A DNA stretch of 64,000 bases from Dietzia psychralcaliphila (lineage in GTDB: Bacteria > Actinomycetota > Actinomycetes > Mycobacteriales > Mycobacteriaceae): assembly GCF_003096095.1 (NCBI RefSeq), contig NZ_CP015453.1, forward strand, positions 992,001 through 1,056,000, read 5' to 3'. Position 1 is the first letter of the stretch. Every line of letters begins with the position of its first letter. A program made the position numbers and the translations under genes. The notes under the pieces were generated by a model that was not told the origin of the DNA, ran no database searches, and worked only from the letters and a program-made list of their open reading frames with translations. Below, in pieces: positions 8,569 through 17,002 of this stretch.

Positions 8569-9972
8569 TCAGCGGCGCGACCGCAGGGCCATCACCGCGC
8601 CGGCCAGCACCACCAGCCCTGCGGCACCGACGGCCAGCCACGGGCCGTGCCGCACGAGCACGGACCCGCTCGCGGCAGACGATTCGCGCTGGCCGGCGGT
8701 CCCGACCGCACCGAGGGGGCCGGAGGCCAGGTGCTCGGTCCCCGCTCCGGGCCCGGTCGGCGGACCCGTCACCAACCGCCCCACGGAGTCGTCGGTGTCG
8801 AATCCGGCGTCGAGGAGTTGGCCCGCCTGGTCCCACGGTGACGTGGGCACACGGGTGCCGTCGAGCAGAACCACCGCCAGGCGCCGACCATCCCGCTCGG
8901 CGGCACCGATGAACGTGTGTCGGGCGTCGTCGGTGAAGCCTGTCTTGCCGCCGATCGCCCCCGGGTAGTTGTAGAGCAACTGGTTGTCGTTGGCCAGCAC
9001 GAACCCGGGGTTGACCGGGGTTCCGTCCGCGCGCGCGGTCGGGCCGGTGTGAGCCGGCGCCGAGGCGGGATCGGGTGCGTCCGCGCCCTCGCCCGCGGGA
9101 TACCCGGGGAACCCGGACATCTCCGTGCCCACGATGCTGGCGAACTCGGGGCGAGTCATCGCGTCGCGGAAGATGAGCGACATGTCGTATGCCGACGACA
9201 TCATCCCGGGCCCGTCCAGTCCGTTCACGGTGGGGGCATGGGTGCTCAACGCGCCGAGCCCGGCCGCGTGGGCGTTCATCGCCTCCAGCGTCTCCTCGAT
9301 CCCGCCCATCCGGCGCGCGAGCACCACGGCGGCGTCATTGCCCGACGACATGAGCAGGCCACGCAACAGGCGGTCGACCGTGTACTCACCGCCCGGGCCG
9401 ATGCCCACCAGGCTGCCCTCTGCGCCCCGGAGGTCCTCATCGGTCACCTCGATGACGCGGTCTGCCTCCAGGGTGTCCAGGACGACGGTGGCGAGCAGGG
9501 TCTTGATCAGGCTCGCCGGGCGGTAGCGGCCGTGGGGATCACGGGCGGCCACCACCTCGCCCGTGTCCAGATCCGAGATCATCCAGGCGCTGGCGGTGAC
9601 GTCGCGGGGCACCTCGAACCCGTCCGGCGCCACGACGTCGCACCCTGCCAGGGCATCGCCGCCGGCGGGCGTCCCGGGAACCGGGGGAGGGGCGGGGGAG
9701 GTCTGACCGGGCAGCGGGACCTCGGACTCGTCGACGGGAGCCGGCGGTGCGGTGCGGTACGGGCACCCGGTGAGGTCGCGGGGGGTGTCGAAGTACTCGG
9801 GCGAGGTGGTCGACGGCAACACCGCGGGGGGCGGAGGCTCGGTGAGCGCGGTTTCCGGGGCCGGCTCGACGGCCGTCGCGGGACCCGCGACGGCGAGCGG
9901 CGCCAGCCCGACTAGCGCGGCCGTGACGACGCCGATGACTCTGTGCGCGGGACGTCGACGGGTGCGGGTCAC
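8569..9972 (-). CDS. dacB: D-alanyl-D-alanine carboxypeptidase (S11 penicillin-binding protein)
   Basis: A 467-residue exported serine DD-carboxypeptidase that trims terminal D-Ala from peptidoglycan stem peptides. The N-terminus has a Tat/Sec-like signal (TRTRRRPAHRV then a hydrophobic run ending in AVAGPATA). Active-site motifs are SLIK (SxxK), SSGN (SxN) and KTGFTDDARHT (KTG). A C-terminal transmembrane helix (GAAGLVVLAGAVMALRSRR) anchors it to the membrane. Pro-rich segments precede and follow the catalytic domain. The start is a GTG at 9972. In M. tuberculosis dacB1 occupies the equivalent place near sdh. Confidence 0.92.
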   Translation of the reverse strand: MTRTRRRPAHRVIGVVTAALVGLAPLAVAGPATAVEPAPETALTEPPPPAVLPSTTSPEYFDTPRDLTGCPYRTAPPAPVDESEVPLPGQTSPAPPPVPGTPAGGDALAGCDVVAPDGFEVPRDVTASAWMISDLDTGEVVAARDPHGRYRPASLIKTLLATVVLDTLEADRVIEVTDEDLRGAEGSLVGIGPGGEYTVDRLLRGLLMSSGNDAAVVLARRMGGIEETLEAMNAHAAGLGALSTHAPTVNGLDGPGMMSSAYDMSLIFRDAMTRPEFASIVGTEMSGFPGYPAGEGADAPDPASAPAHTGPTARADGTPVNPGFVLANDNQLLYNYPGAIGGKTGFTDDARHTFIGAAERDGRRLAVVLLDGTRVPTSPWDQAGQLLDAGFDTDDSVGRLVTGPPTGPGAGTEHLASGPLGAVGTAGQRESSAASGSVLVRHGPWLAVGAAGLVVLAGAVMALRSRR

Positions 9973-10056
9973 GGGTCCCGAGTCTACGTCCGGGCTCGGC
10001 GGTTCCGGACGGGACCCGCCCGGGGGGTGTGGGCCATGTCCGGTCCGGACTCTCCA

Positions 10057-10131
10057 GGCGGGCAGGCGCGGGAGCGGATGCCGGAGAGGCGGGCAGGCGC
10101 GGGATCTGATACCGGAGACGCGGGCAGGCGC
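10057..10131. repeat. 31-bp tandem repeats between dac and sdhB
   Basis: Two near-identical 31-bp units (10057-10087 and 10088-10118), each starting GGCGGGCAGGCGCGGGA and ending ACCGGAGA or GCCGGAGA, are followed by a 13-bp partial third unit (10119-10131). They lie immediately beyond the sdh operon terminator in a noncoding gap. Confidence 0.85.
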
Positions 10132-10146
10132 CTCTCCGCGAATGCC

Positions 10147-10188
10147 GGCGGGGCCGCACCCTCCACAGGAGGAAGGTGCGGCCCCGCC
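10147..10188 (-). terminator. Terminator of the sdhCDAB operon
   Basis: GGCGGGGCCGCACC (10147-10160) and its perfect complement (10175-10188) form a 14-bp stem, extended inward by CTCC/GGAG. It lies 18 nt after the sdhB stop on the minus strand. No U-tract follows, as is usual in high-GC actinomycetes. Confidence 0.85.
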
Positions 10189-10206
10189 GGGCGAGTCGTC
10201 GGACGG

Positions 10207-10998
10207 TCAGCGCGCGAACAGCAGTGCGCGCTTGACCTCCTGGATCGCCTTGGTCACCTGGATGCCACGGGGGCACGCATCGGTGCAGTTGAAGGTGGTG
10301 CGGCAACGCCAGACACCCTCGGCGTCGTTGAGGATCTCCAGTCGCTCGGCCGCGCCCTCGTCACGCGAGTCGAAGATGAACCGGTGCGCGTTGACGATCG
10401 CCGCCGGGCCGAAGTACGACCCGTCGGCCCAGAACACCGGGCACGAGGTCGTGCAACAGGCGCAGAGGATGCACTTGGTGGTGTCGTCGAAGCGGGCCCG
10501 GTCCGTCTGGGACTGGATCCGCTCGGCCGTCGGCTGGTTGCCGGACGTGATGAGGTACGGCATGACGTCACGGAACGACTTGAAGAACGGCTCCATGTCG
10601 ACGTACAGGTCCTTCTCCACCGGCAGCCCGCGGATCGGGGCGATGGTGATGGTGATGGACTTGCCGTCCTTGGGGAGCATGTCCTTCATGAGGACCTTGC
10701 ACGCCAGGCGGTTGACGCCGTTGATCAGCATGGCGTCCGAACCACAGATGCCGTGCGCACACGACCGACGGAACGCGAGGCTGCCGTCCATGTAGTTCTT
10801 GACGTACATCAGGAGGTTGAGCAGACGGTCCGACGGAAGGGCCGGGACCTCGTACTCCTTCCAGCCCGCCGAGTCCGGATCCTCCGGGTTGAACCGGGCG
10901 ATCTTGAGCGTGACCATGGTGGAACCGGGCGGCACCGGACGGTTGGAGTTGGGGTCCTTGCCGTCGTTGGCCTTGGTGGTGTCGACTGCGGTGGTCAT
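10207..10998 (-). CDS. sdhB: Succinate dehydrogenase iron-sulfur subunit
   Basis: A 263-residue iron-sulfur protein that passes electrons from the SdhA flavin to quinone. CAHGICGSDAMLINGVNRLAC (first part) carries the [2Fe-2S] ligands, CILCACCTTSCP and CRTTFNCTDACPRG the [4Fe-4S] and [3Fe-4S] sites. Its ATG overlaps the sdhA stop by one base (TGATG), indicating translational coupling as the last gene of sdhCDAB. A strong terminator follows. Confidence 0.97.
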   Translation of the reverse strand: MTTAVDTTKANDGKDPNSNRPVPPGSTMVTLKIARFNPEDPDSAGWKEYEVPALPSDRLLNLLMYVKNYMDGSLAFRRSCAHGICGSDAMLINGVNRLACKVLMKDMLPKDGKSITITIAPIRGLPVEKDLYVDMEPFFKSFRDVMPYLITSGNQPTAERIQSQTDRARFDDTTKCILCACCTTSCPVFWADGSYFGPAAIVNAHRFIFDSRDEGAAERLEILNDAEGVWRCRTTFNCTDACPRGIQVTKAIQEVKRALLFAR

Positions 10999-12764
10999 CA
11001 GTACTTACGCTCCATCGGCTCGTAGCGGGTCTGCACTACCGGCTTCCAGTCCAGCCGGATCTCGGAGAGAAGACCGAGGCCGTCCTTGAACGCCATCGTG
11101 TGCTTCATGTACTCGTCGTCGTTGCGGTCCGGGTAGTCCTCGCGGGCGTGTCCGCCACGGGACTCCTTGCGATTGAGGGCACCCACAACGGTGACCTCCG
11201 CCAACTCCAGGAGGAAGCCCAGCTCGACGGCCTCGAGGAGTTCGGTGTTGAAGCGCTTGCCCTTGTCGCTGACGGTCACGTCGGCATAGCGCTTCTTGAG
11301 CACGCGGAGCTCGTCGCGGGCCTCGGTGAGCGACTGCTCGGTGCGGTACACCGACGCCTTGTCGTCCATCATGGCCTGCATCTCGGTCCGGATGTCATTG
11401 GCGTTCTCGGTGCCGTGATCCGCGAGCATGCTCTCCATCCACTCACGGACCATCTTCTCGGGGTCCTCGGGGAGCTCGACGAAGTCGTGGCCCGCGGCGT
11501 AGTCGGCGGCGGCGATACCCGCCCGGCGGCCGAACACGTTGATGTCCAGGAGCGAGTTGGTGCCCAGACGGTTGGAGCCGTGCACCGAGACGCACGCGCA
11601 CTCCCCGGCGGCGTAGAGGCCGGGCACCACGTCGTCGTTGGTGCGCAGCACCTCGCCCTTGACGTTGGTCGGGATGCCGCCCATGACGTAGTGACACGTC
11701 GGGAACACCGGGACGAGCTCGGTGACCGGGTCGACACCGAGGTAGGTCCGCGAGAACTCGGTGATGTCGGGCAGCTTCTCCTCGAGCACGTCCGCGCCGA
11801 GGTGGGTCACGTCGATGTAGACGTAGTCCTTCTCGGGCCCGGCACCGCGGCCCTCGCGCACCTCGAGCACCATCGAGCGGGCGACGATGTCACGCGGTGC
11901 GAGGTCCTTGATGGTGGGGGCGTAGCGCTCCATGAAGCGCTCGCCGTCGGCGTTGCGCAGGATGCCGCCCTCGCCGCGGACGGCCTCGGAGATGAGGATG
12001 CCCAGGCCCGCGAGACCCGTCGGGTGGAACTGGTGGAACTCCATGTCCTCCAGCGGCAGGCCCTTGCGGAAGACCACGGCCATGCCGTCCCCGGTGAGGG
12101 TGTGGGCGTTGGAGGTGGTCTTGTACATCCGCCCCGAACCGCCGGTCGCGAAGACCGTGGCCTTGGAGTGGAAGACGTGGAGGTCGCCGGAGGCGAGCTC
12201 GTACGCGACGCAGCCGGTGGCGACGGGGCCCTCGGGGGTCTCCGTGAGGCAGAGGTCCAGGACGTAGAACTCGTTGAAGAACTCGACGTTGTGCTTGACA
12301 CAGTTCTGGTAGAGCGTCTGCAGGATCATGTGCCCGGTGCGGTCGGCCGCGTAGCAGGCCCGGCGCACGGGAGCCTTGCCGTGGTCACGGGTGTGACCAC
12401 CGAAACGGCGCTGGTCGATCTTGCCCTCGGGCGTGCGGTTGAACGGCAGGCCCATGTTCTCCAGGTCGATGACGGCGGTGATGGCCTCCTTGGCCATGAT
12501 CTCCGCGGCGTCCTGGTCGACGAGGTAGTCGCCGCCCTTGACCGTGTCGAACGTGTGCCACTCCCAGTTGTCCTCCTCGACGTTCGCGAGGGCGGCGCAC
12601 ATGCCGCCCTGGGCGGCGCCGGTGTGGGAGCGGGTGGGGTAGAGCTTGGTGAGGACGGCGGTACGGGTACGCGGGCCCGACTCGATGGCCGCGCGCATGC
12701 CTGCGCCGCCGGCGCCGACGATTACCACGTCGTACTGGTGCTGGTGGACCTGACGATCGGTCAT
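10998..12764 (-). CDS. sdhA: Succinate dehydrogenase flavoprotein subunit
   Basis: A 588-residue FAD subunit that oxidises succinate to fumarate. VVIVGAGGAGMRAAIES is the dinucleotide-binding motif and SHTGAAQGGM holds the His that binds FAD covalently. QFHPTGL and RFGGHTRDHGK with RCYAADRTGH are substrate-site segments, and HGSNRLGTNSLLD is a flavin-contact loop. Length and motifs match mycobacterial SdhA (Rv3318). It lies 48 nt downstream of sdhD and is coupled to sdhB. Confidence 0.97.
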   Translation of the reverse strand: MTDRQVHQHQYDVVIVGAGGAGMRAAIESGPRTRTAVLTKLYPTRSHTGAAQGGMCAALANVEEDNWEWHTFDTVKGGDYLVDQDAAEIMAKEAITAVIDLENMGLPFNRTPEGKIDQRRFGGHTRDHGKAPVRRACYAADRTGHMILQTLYQNCVKHNVEFFNEFYVLDLCLTETPEGPVATGCVAYELASGDLHVFHSKATVFATGGSGRMYKTTSNAHTLTGDGMAVVFRKGLPLEDMEFHQFHPTGLAGLGILISEAVRGEGGILRNADGERFMERYAPTIKDLAPRDIVARSMVLEVREGRGAGPEKDYVYIDVTHLGADVLEEKLPDITEFSRTYLGVDPVTELVPVFPTCHYVMGGIPTNVKGEVLRTNDDVVPGLYAAGECACVSVHGSNRLGTNSLLDINVFGRRAGIAAADYAAGHDFVELPEDPEKMVREWMESMLADHGTENANDIRTEMQAMMDDKASVYRTEQSLTEARDELRVLKKRYADVTVSDKGKRFNTELLEAVELGFLLELAEVTVVGALNRKESRGGHAREDYPDRNDDEYMKHTMAFKDGLGLLSEIRLDWKPVVQTRYEPMERKY

Positions 12765-12812
12765 GGGATTCTCAGTGCTCGCTTTCGAAGTGGAACGGTC
12801 CGCAGGCGTCGA

Positions 12813-13244
12813 TCAGACGTCGTAGGCGAGGCCGAAGATGGCGTAGGTGCCCAGGACGAGGACGAGGACGGTCGCGGCGATGAGGATCGCGTTGAGCCAG
12901 AACCGCGTCGAGTCCTTGCGCGAATAGTCCGCGATGACCGTCCGGACGCCGTTCGCGCCGTGGAGCTGGGCGAGCCAGAGCATGAGGAGGTCCCACGTGG
13001 CCCAGAACGGGCTCTGCCAGCGATCCGCGACGTAGGCCCAGTCGATGCGGTGGACACCCTCGTCGATCATGAGGCCCACGGTGAGGTGGCCGATCGTGAG
13101 GATGACCAGTGCGACGCCCGAGGCGCGCATGAAGATCCACGCGGTGCGCTCGAAGTTGCCGCGCGAGCGCAGGCGCGGCGAGCGCGGCTGGGCGAGCGAG
13201 GCGGGGCGATCGTAGGACGTCTGGAGAACAGGTGCGTCTGCCAT
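12813..13244 (-). CDS. sdhD: Succinate dehydrogenase membrane anchor subunit
   Basis: A 143-residue membrane protein with three hydrophobic helices (ASGVALVILTIGHLTVGLM; the WDLLMLWLAQLHG segment; LNAILIAATVLVLVLGTYAIF). HGANGVRTVIADYS is the conserved haem/quinone-site region of SdhD. The ATG at 13244 was chosen because AAGGAGA precedes it; the open frame extends upstream into sdhC without family character. It anchors SdhAB together with SdhC. Confidence 0.9.
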   Translation of the reverse strand: MADAPVLQTSYDRPASLAQPRSPRLRSRGNFERTAWIFMRASGVALVILTIGHLTVGLMIDEGVHRIDWAYVADRWQSPFWATWDLLMLWLAQLHGANGVRTVIADYSRKDSTRFWLNAILIAATVLVLVLGTYAIFGLAYDV

Positions 13245-13258
13245 GGTGATCGTTCTCC

Positions 13259-13660
13259 TTAGATGTGCTGGAAGAGAAGGAAGAGGAGGCGGGCGGTGGC
13301 CGCGGCGAAGACCACGACCCAGATCGCCAGGACGGCCCAGAGCATCTGGCGCTGGTACTTCGCACCCTTGGACCAGAAGTCCACGGCCACGATGCGCAGA
13401 CCGTTGAGCGCGTGGAAGAGCACGAGCGCGACGAGGCCGATCTCCATGAGGCCGACGATCGGGGTCTTGTACGTGTCGATGACGGCGTTGTAGGACTCCG
13501 GGCTCACGGTGACGAGCGCGGTGTCGAGCACGTGCACGAAGAGGAAGAAGAAGATCGCGACGCCCGAGACACGGTGCGCGACCCACGACCACATCCCCGG
13601 GTCACCCTTGTAGATGCTGATCTTCTTTGCCGGACGCGCCGGCGCCTGCGCAGTACTCAT
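13259..13660 (-). CDS. sdhC: Succinate dehydrogenase cytochrome b556 subunit
   Basis: A 133-residue membrane subunit with three predicted helices. WSWVAHRVSGVAIFFFLFVH contains the SdhC signature (HRxSG) and a haem-ligand His, and HALNGLRIVAVDFW is the second conserved segment (H-x-x-x-G-x-R). It is the first gene of sdhCDAB, transcribed divergently from cdd across a 191-nt promoter region. Confidence 0.95.
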   Translation of the reverse strand: MSTAQAPARPAKKISIYKGDPGMWSWVAHRVSGVAIFFFLFVHVLDTALVTVSPESYNAVIDTYKTPIVGLMEIGLVALVLFHALNGLRIVAVDFWSKGAKYQRQMLWAVLAIWVVVFAAATARLLFLLFQHI

Positions 13661-13811
13661 GGGCTTGTCGTGCCTCCGAATCGTCTGGGCGTAGTGCCAT
13701 CGGCGCGCGGTTCCTGCCCGAGAGCACAGCGGGCGCCTACTAGGACTTTAGACCTGAGAGGACACGGACGAGAAGCTGGGTGGGTAGCGTGGTCCGAACG
13801 GGTAATGCCTG

Positions 13812-13825
13812 TTAGGGGACCCTAA
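13812..13825. promoter_or_regulatory. Inverted repeat in the sdhC-cdd divergent promoter
   Basis: TTAGGG (13812-13817) and CCCTAA (13820-13825) form a perfect palindrome around GA. A wider pair, GGTAA (13801) and TTACC (13832), encloses it. It lies about 30 nt before the cdd start and about 150 nt before sdhC. It may be an operator; the regulator is unknown. Confidence 0.35.
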
Positions 13826-13851
13826 TTGAAGTTACCGAAGGGTAGAAAAGG

Positions 13852-14280
13852 GTGTCTGTCAACGAAACCGCAGCACAGAGGAATGCGCCCCGCAGCGGTT
13901 TGCGGGAAGCCGCGCTGGCGGCCGCCCGGAACGCCTACCGGCCGTACTCGGGGTTGGGGGTGGGGGCCGCCGCTCTGGCGTCCGCACCCGGCGGCGACGA
14001 GTGCAGGATCGTGACCGGGTGCAACGTCGAGAACGCGTCCTACGGACTCACCCTCTGCGCCGAGTGCTCGCTCGTCTCCGACCTCCACCGCACGGGTGGC
14101 GGGCGACTGCTCGAGCTCGTCGTCGTCACCCACGACGGGGACCCACTGTCACCGTGCGGGCGGTGCCGCCAACTCCTCCACGAGCACGGTGGCCCGGACC
14201 TGGTGGTCCACACCGCCCGTGGCCCCGTGCGCCTCGGCGAACTCCTGCCGGACGCCTTCGGGCCGGAGGACCTGACGTGA
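13852..14280 (+). CDS. cdd: Cytidine deaminase
   Basis: A 142-residue zinc enzyme that deaminates cytidine and deoxycytidine to uridine forms. CNVENASYGLTLCAECS carries the catalytic Glu and first Zn Cys region (C-A-E), and PCGRCRQLL the other two Zn Cys (PCxxC). AYRPYSGLGVGAA is the typical N-terminal substrate strand. A GAAAAGG ribosome binding site precedes the GTG at 13852. Its stop overlaps the deoA start by 4 nt (GTGA), so the two salvage enzymes are translated together. Confidence 0.96.
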   Translation: MSVNETAAQRNAPRSGLREAALAAARNAYRPYSGLGVGAAALASAPGGDECRIVTGCNVENASYGLTLCAECSLVSDLHRTGGGRLLELVVVTHDGDPLSPCGRCRQLLHEHGGPDLVVHTARGPVRLGELLPDAFGPEDLT

Positions 14281-15581
14281 ACCGGTCGCTGGACGCCGTG
14301 CGGATCATCGAGGCCAAACGGGACGGGAAGGAGCTCGACGACGACGAGATCGACTGGATCGTCGACGGCTACACCCGCGGGGTCGTGCCCCCCGAGCAGA
14401 TGTCGGCGTTGGCGATGGCGATCTACTTCCAGGGGATGACCGACCGGGAGATCTCCCGCTGGACCGCCGCGATGGTGGACTCCGGTACCCGGTTGGACCT
14501 GTCCGGGCTGACCCGGGCCGGCCGGCGCGTGCCCACGGTGGACAAGCACTCGACCGGAGGGGTGGGCGACTCCGTGACCCTCGTGCTGACGCCCCTGTTG
14601 GCCACCTGGGAGCTGGCGGTGCCCCAGCTCTCCGGGCGAGGGCTCGGCCATACGGGCGGCACGCTCGACAAGCTCGAGGCGATCCCCGGCTGGCGCGCCG
14701 ACCTCGACGCCACCGCCAGGCGCCGGATCCTCGAGCAGACCGGCGCGGTGATCTGCGCGGCCGGTGCCGACCTCGCGCCCGCCGACCGGGCCCTCTACGC
14801 CCTGCGGGACGTCACCGGGACCGTCCCCTCCATCCCCATGCTGGCGGCCTCGATCATGAGCAAGAAGATCGCCGAGGGCACCGGCGCGCTGGTGCTCGAC
14901 GTCAAGTGCGGATCCGGGGCCTTCCGGCCCGATCGCGCCGATGCCGAGGAGCTGGCCCGGGTGATGGTGGGGATCGGTACGGCGGCCGGGGTCCGGACCA
15001 GCGCGCTGGTGACCGCCAACCACACCCCGCTGGGCCGGGCGGTGGGCAACGCTCTCGAGGTGGCGGAGTGCGTCGAGATCCTCGCCGGGGGCGGCCCACC
15101 CGACATGGTGGACCTGACCTGCGCACTGGCGAGGGAAGCGCTGGACGCGGTGGGGATCGACGGTGACCCGCGTGAGCGCCTGGGCGACGGGCGGGCGATG
15201 GACTCCTTCCGCGCGATGGTCGCGGCGCAGGGAGGCGATCCCGGTGCCGCGCTGCCGTTGGCCGCGCACACGGAGGAGGTGCGGGCCCCGGAGTCGGGGG
15301 AGGTGAGGTGGGACGCCCTGGCCGTGGGCCGCGCATCATGGCTGGCCGGTGCCGGGCGCACCCGGCCGGGCGAGTCCGTGGACCCGACAGCCGGAGTGCT
15401 GCTACATCGCGTCGAGGGTGACGCGGTGCGGGCCGGCGAGGTGGTCGCGACAGTCCATGCCGGGGACCCGGGGCGAGTGCCCGCGGCACTCACCGAGCTC
15501 GTGTCCGCGCTGGACATCGGTGGACCGGGTACGGCGCGGGGGCCGGCCGGGGTGGTGCTGGGCCGACTGCGCGGCTGGTGA
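14277..15581 (+). CDS. deoA: Thymidine (pyrimidine nucleoside) phosphorylase
   Basis: A 434-residue nucleoside phosphorylase that splits thymidine or deoxyuridine into base and deoxyribose-1-phosphate. The family signature appears as SGRGLGHTGGTLDKLEAIPG, preceded by KHSTGGVGDSVTLVLTPLLA, which forms the phosphate site. EQMSALAMAIYFQGM is the typical N-terminal helix. The GTG at 14277 overlaps the cdd stop. Together cdd and deoA convert cytidine to uracil for recapture by Upp, encoded 4 kb downstream. Confidence 0.96.
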   Translation: MNRSLDAVRIIEAKRDGKELDDDEIDWIVDGYTRGVVPPEQMSALAMAIYFQGMTDREISRWTAAMVDSGTRLDLSGLTRAGRRVPTVDKHSTGGVGDSVTLVLTPLLATWELAVPQLSGRGLGHTGGTLDKLEAIPGWRADLDATARRRILEQTGAVICAAGADLAPADRALYALRDVTGTVPSIPMLAASIMSKKIAEGTGALVLDVKCGSGAFRPDRADAEELARVMVGIGTAAGVRTSALVTANHTPLGRAVGNALEVAECVEILAGGGPPDMVDLTCALAREALDAVGIDGDPRERLGDGRAMDSFRAMVAAQGGDPGAALPLAAHTEEVRAPESGEVRWDALAVGRASWLAGAGRTRPGESVDPTAGVLLHRVEGDAVRAGEVVATVHAGDPGRVPAALTELVSALDIGGPGTARGPAGVVLGRLRGW

Positions 15582-15626
15582 CGCACCAGTCCGCCGAGCA
15601 GCCCCTCGAGTTCCTCGAGCAGCCCT

Positions 15627-15685
15627 TCGAGAAGAGTGTTTCGACCGCATCGCCCGAGTGGAGATGTGCGAAACGCTCTTCTCGA
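15627..15685. repeat. Long perfect stem-loop after deoA
   Basis: A 17-nt arm starting TCGAGAAGAGTGTTTCG (15627-15643) pairs with 15669-15685 with a single G:T wobble around a 25-nt loop. It begins 46 nt after the deoA stop and directly precedes a 19-bp tandem repeat. It could act as a terminator, but the long loop and long arms also suit a mobile palindromic element or protein-binding site. Confidence 0.6.
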
Positions 15686-15688
15686 TGA

Positions 15689-15756
15689 GGACAGGCGGGA
15701 CAGGCTAGGACAGGCGGGACAGGCTAGGACAGGCGGGACAGGCTAGGACAGGCGAC
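15689..15756. repeat. 19-bp tandem repeat array, about 3.6 copies
   Basis: GGACAGGCGGGACAGGCTA is repeated exactly at 15689, 15708 and 15727, with a partial copy to 15756. The array ends at the stop codon of the convergent hypothetical gene (15758). The exact copies suggest recent expansion by replication slippage. Confidence 0.9.
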
Positions 15757-15757
15757 C

Positions 15758-16978
15758 TCAGGCGATGTCGGGGGTCGTCATGAGGCGTTCGACGTCGTCG
15801 ACCAGGTCGCGCCACTCGCCGGCCTCGTCGTCGAACGGCGCACTGGGCTCGAGCAGCTTGGCGTCGTCAGGGTTGAGGACGAAGTGCAGGAAGCGGCGCA
15901 TCGATGAACCGCGGCCGGTCACCGCCGCCTCGAGCTCGGAATCGCCCACGTAGTTGGCGAGGTCGGTGACCAGTTCCACGGCCAGCCCGAGCTGCTCCGA
16001 GTCGACCATGCCGGGGCCGACCTCGATGTCTCGGTCGAGGCCGGCGAAGACGTAGGTGTTGTCCTCGGTCACGTGGACGTCCAGGCTGCCGTCGGTCGCG
16101 GCGATCTTGACGCGATCGTAGGTCGCCACGTGGCTGAGCGTCTCGTCGTCGTTGTCCGCCAGGTACCGGGACAGGCCCCGGGGGCTGGTGAAGACGAACG
16201 CCTGGTCGCCGTCGCCGAGGAACACCGGCTTATCGCCGAGGTAGCACCGCAGGCTCAGGTACTCCTGGTCGGCGAAGATGATCTTGACGGGGTCGATCCC
16301 GACCGTCTCCCAGATCGACCCCTCCGGGTATCCGGTGGGGGCGGCCTCGGGCTCCGGCTCGGGCTCGGGGAGGGCGGCCTCGGCGGTCTCCAGGTCCACA
16401 CGGGCGCGATCGACCTCGGCGGGATCCACCGTGGGCGTGGTCATGACGTCCTGGATCGCGTCGAGGACGTCGTCCCAGCCCTTGGCGACGGTCTTACGGA
16501 TGTTCTTCCACAGCTTCAGCCCGTCCCGCCCGTAGAACTCGTCCATGCCCCGGGTGACGGCCGCGAGGATCGGGTTCCCGTTGAAGAACTTGGTGACGGT
16601 GTCCAGCTCGCACACCTCGCCGATCGACCGGGCGATGGTGAAGGACTGGTCGATCTCGTCGACCGACGACTCGGTGGGGTTCTCGCCGAGCAGCTCGAGG
16701 ACGCCGACGAGGTCGTAGCAGTTGTCGTCCGCCGCACGGAACGCCAGGACGTCCGAGCCGGCGAACTCTGCCCAGGACGGATGATCCTGGAGGTCGTGCT
16801 CGGCGCCGCTCCGGACCAGGGCCAGGAGTTGGGCGGTCGAGTCGAACGCGTAGAGGTCCTCGTCGAGGCCCAGGAACGCCTCCCAGTCGTCGTTGTCCTC
16901 CCGCCAGCTGGGTGCCCAGAGGGTCGTGACGTCTCCCTCAGGGAGACCGAGCTCGATCGGGACTATGTCCTTGGCCAT
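15758..16978 (-). CDS. Conserved hypothetical protein, Rv3311-like
   Basis: A protein of about 406 residues with no signal peptide, membrane segment or catalytic motif that I recognise. It is strongly acidic and has a Glu/Pro run (LPEPEPEPEAAP) near the centre that separates two globular halves: an N-terminal part (LWAPSWREDNDDWEAFLGL) and a C-terminal part (YLSLRCYLGDKPVFLGDGDQ). Its place between deoA and upp matches M. tuberculosis Rv3311, of similar length. The ATG at 16978 (MAKDIVPIEL) is preferred over a GTG at 16996; neither has a strong ribosome binding site. Function unknown. Confidence 0.8.
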   Translation of the reverse strand: MAKDIVPIELGLPEGDVTTLWAPSWREDNDDWEAFLGLDEDLYAFDSTAQLLALVRSGAEHDLQDHPSWAEFAGSDVLAFRAADDNCYDLVGVLELLGENPTESSVDEIDQSFTIARSIGEVCELDTVTKFFNGNPILAAVTRGMDEFYGRDGLKLWKNIRKTVAKGWDDVLDAIQDVMTTPTVDPAEVDRARVDLETAEAALPEPEPEPEAAPTGYPEGSIWETVGIDPVKIIFADQEYLSLRCYLGDKPVFLGDGDQAFVFTSPRGLSRYLADNDDETLSHVATYDRVKIAATDGSLDVHVTEDNTYVFAGLDRDIEVGPGMVDSEQLGLAVELVTDLANYVGDSELEAAVTGRGSSMRRFLHFVLNPDDAKLLEPSAPFDDEAGEWRDLVDDVERLMTTPDIA

Positions 16979-17002
16979 GCCGGTCAGCATATCCACGGCC
17001 CG

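Noticed and set aside
11100-13262. A 720-codon open frame on the plus strand opposite sdhA and sdhD
   Set aside because: It is the antisense shadow of a strongly conserved operon in GC-rich DNA, with no family motifs and no ribosome binding site.
15689-15756. Short exact repeats considered as a CRISPR array
   Set aside because: The units are contiguous with no unique spacers, and no cas genes are present; this is a simple tandem repeat.
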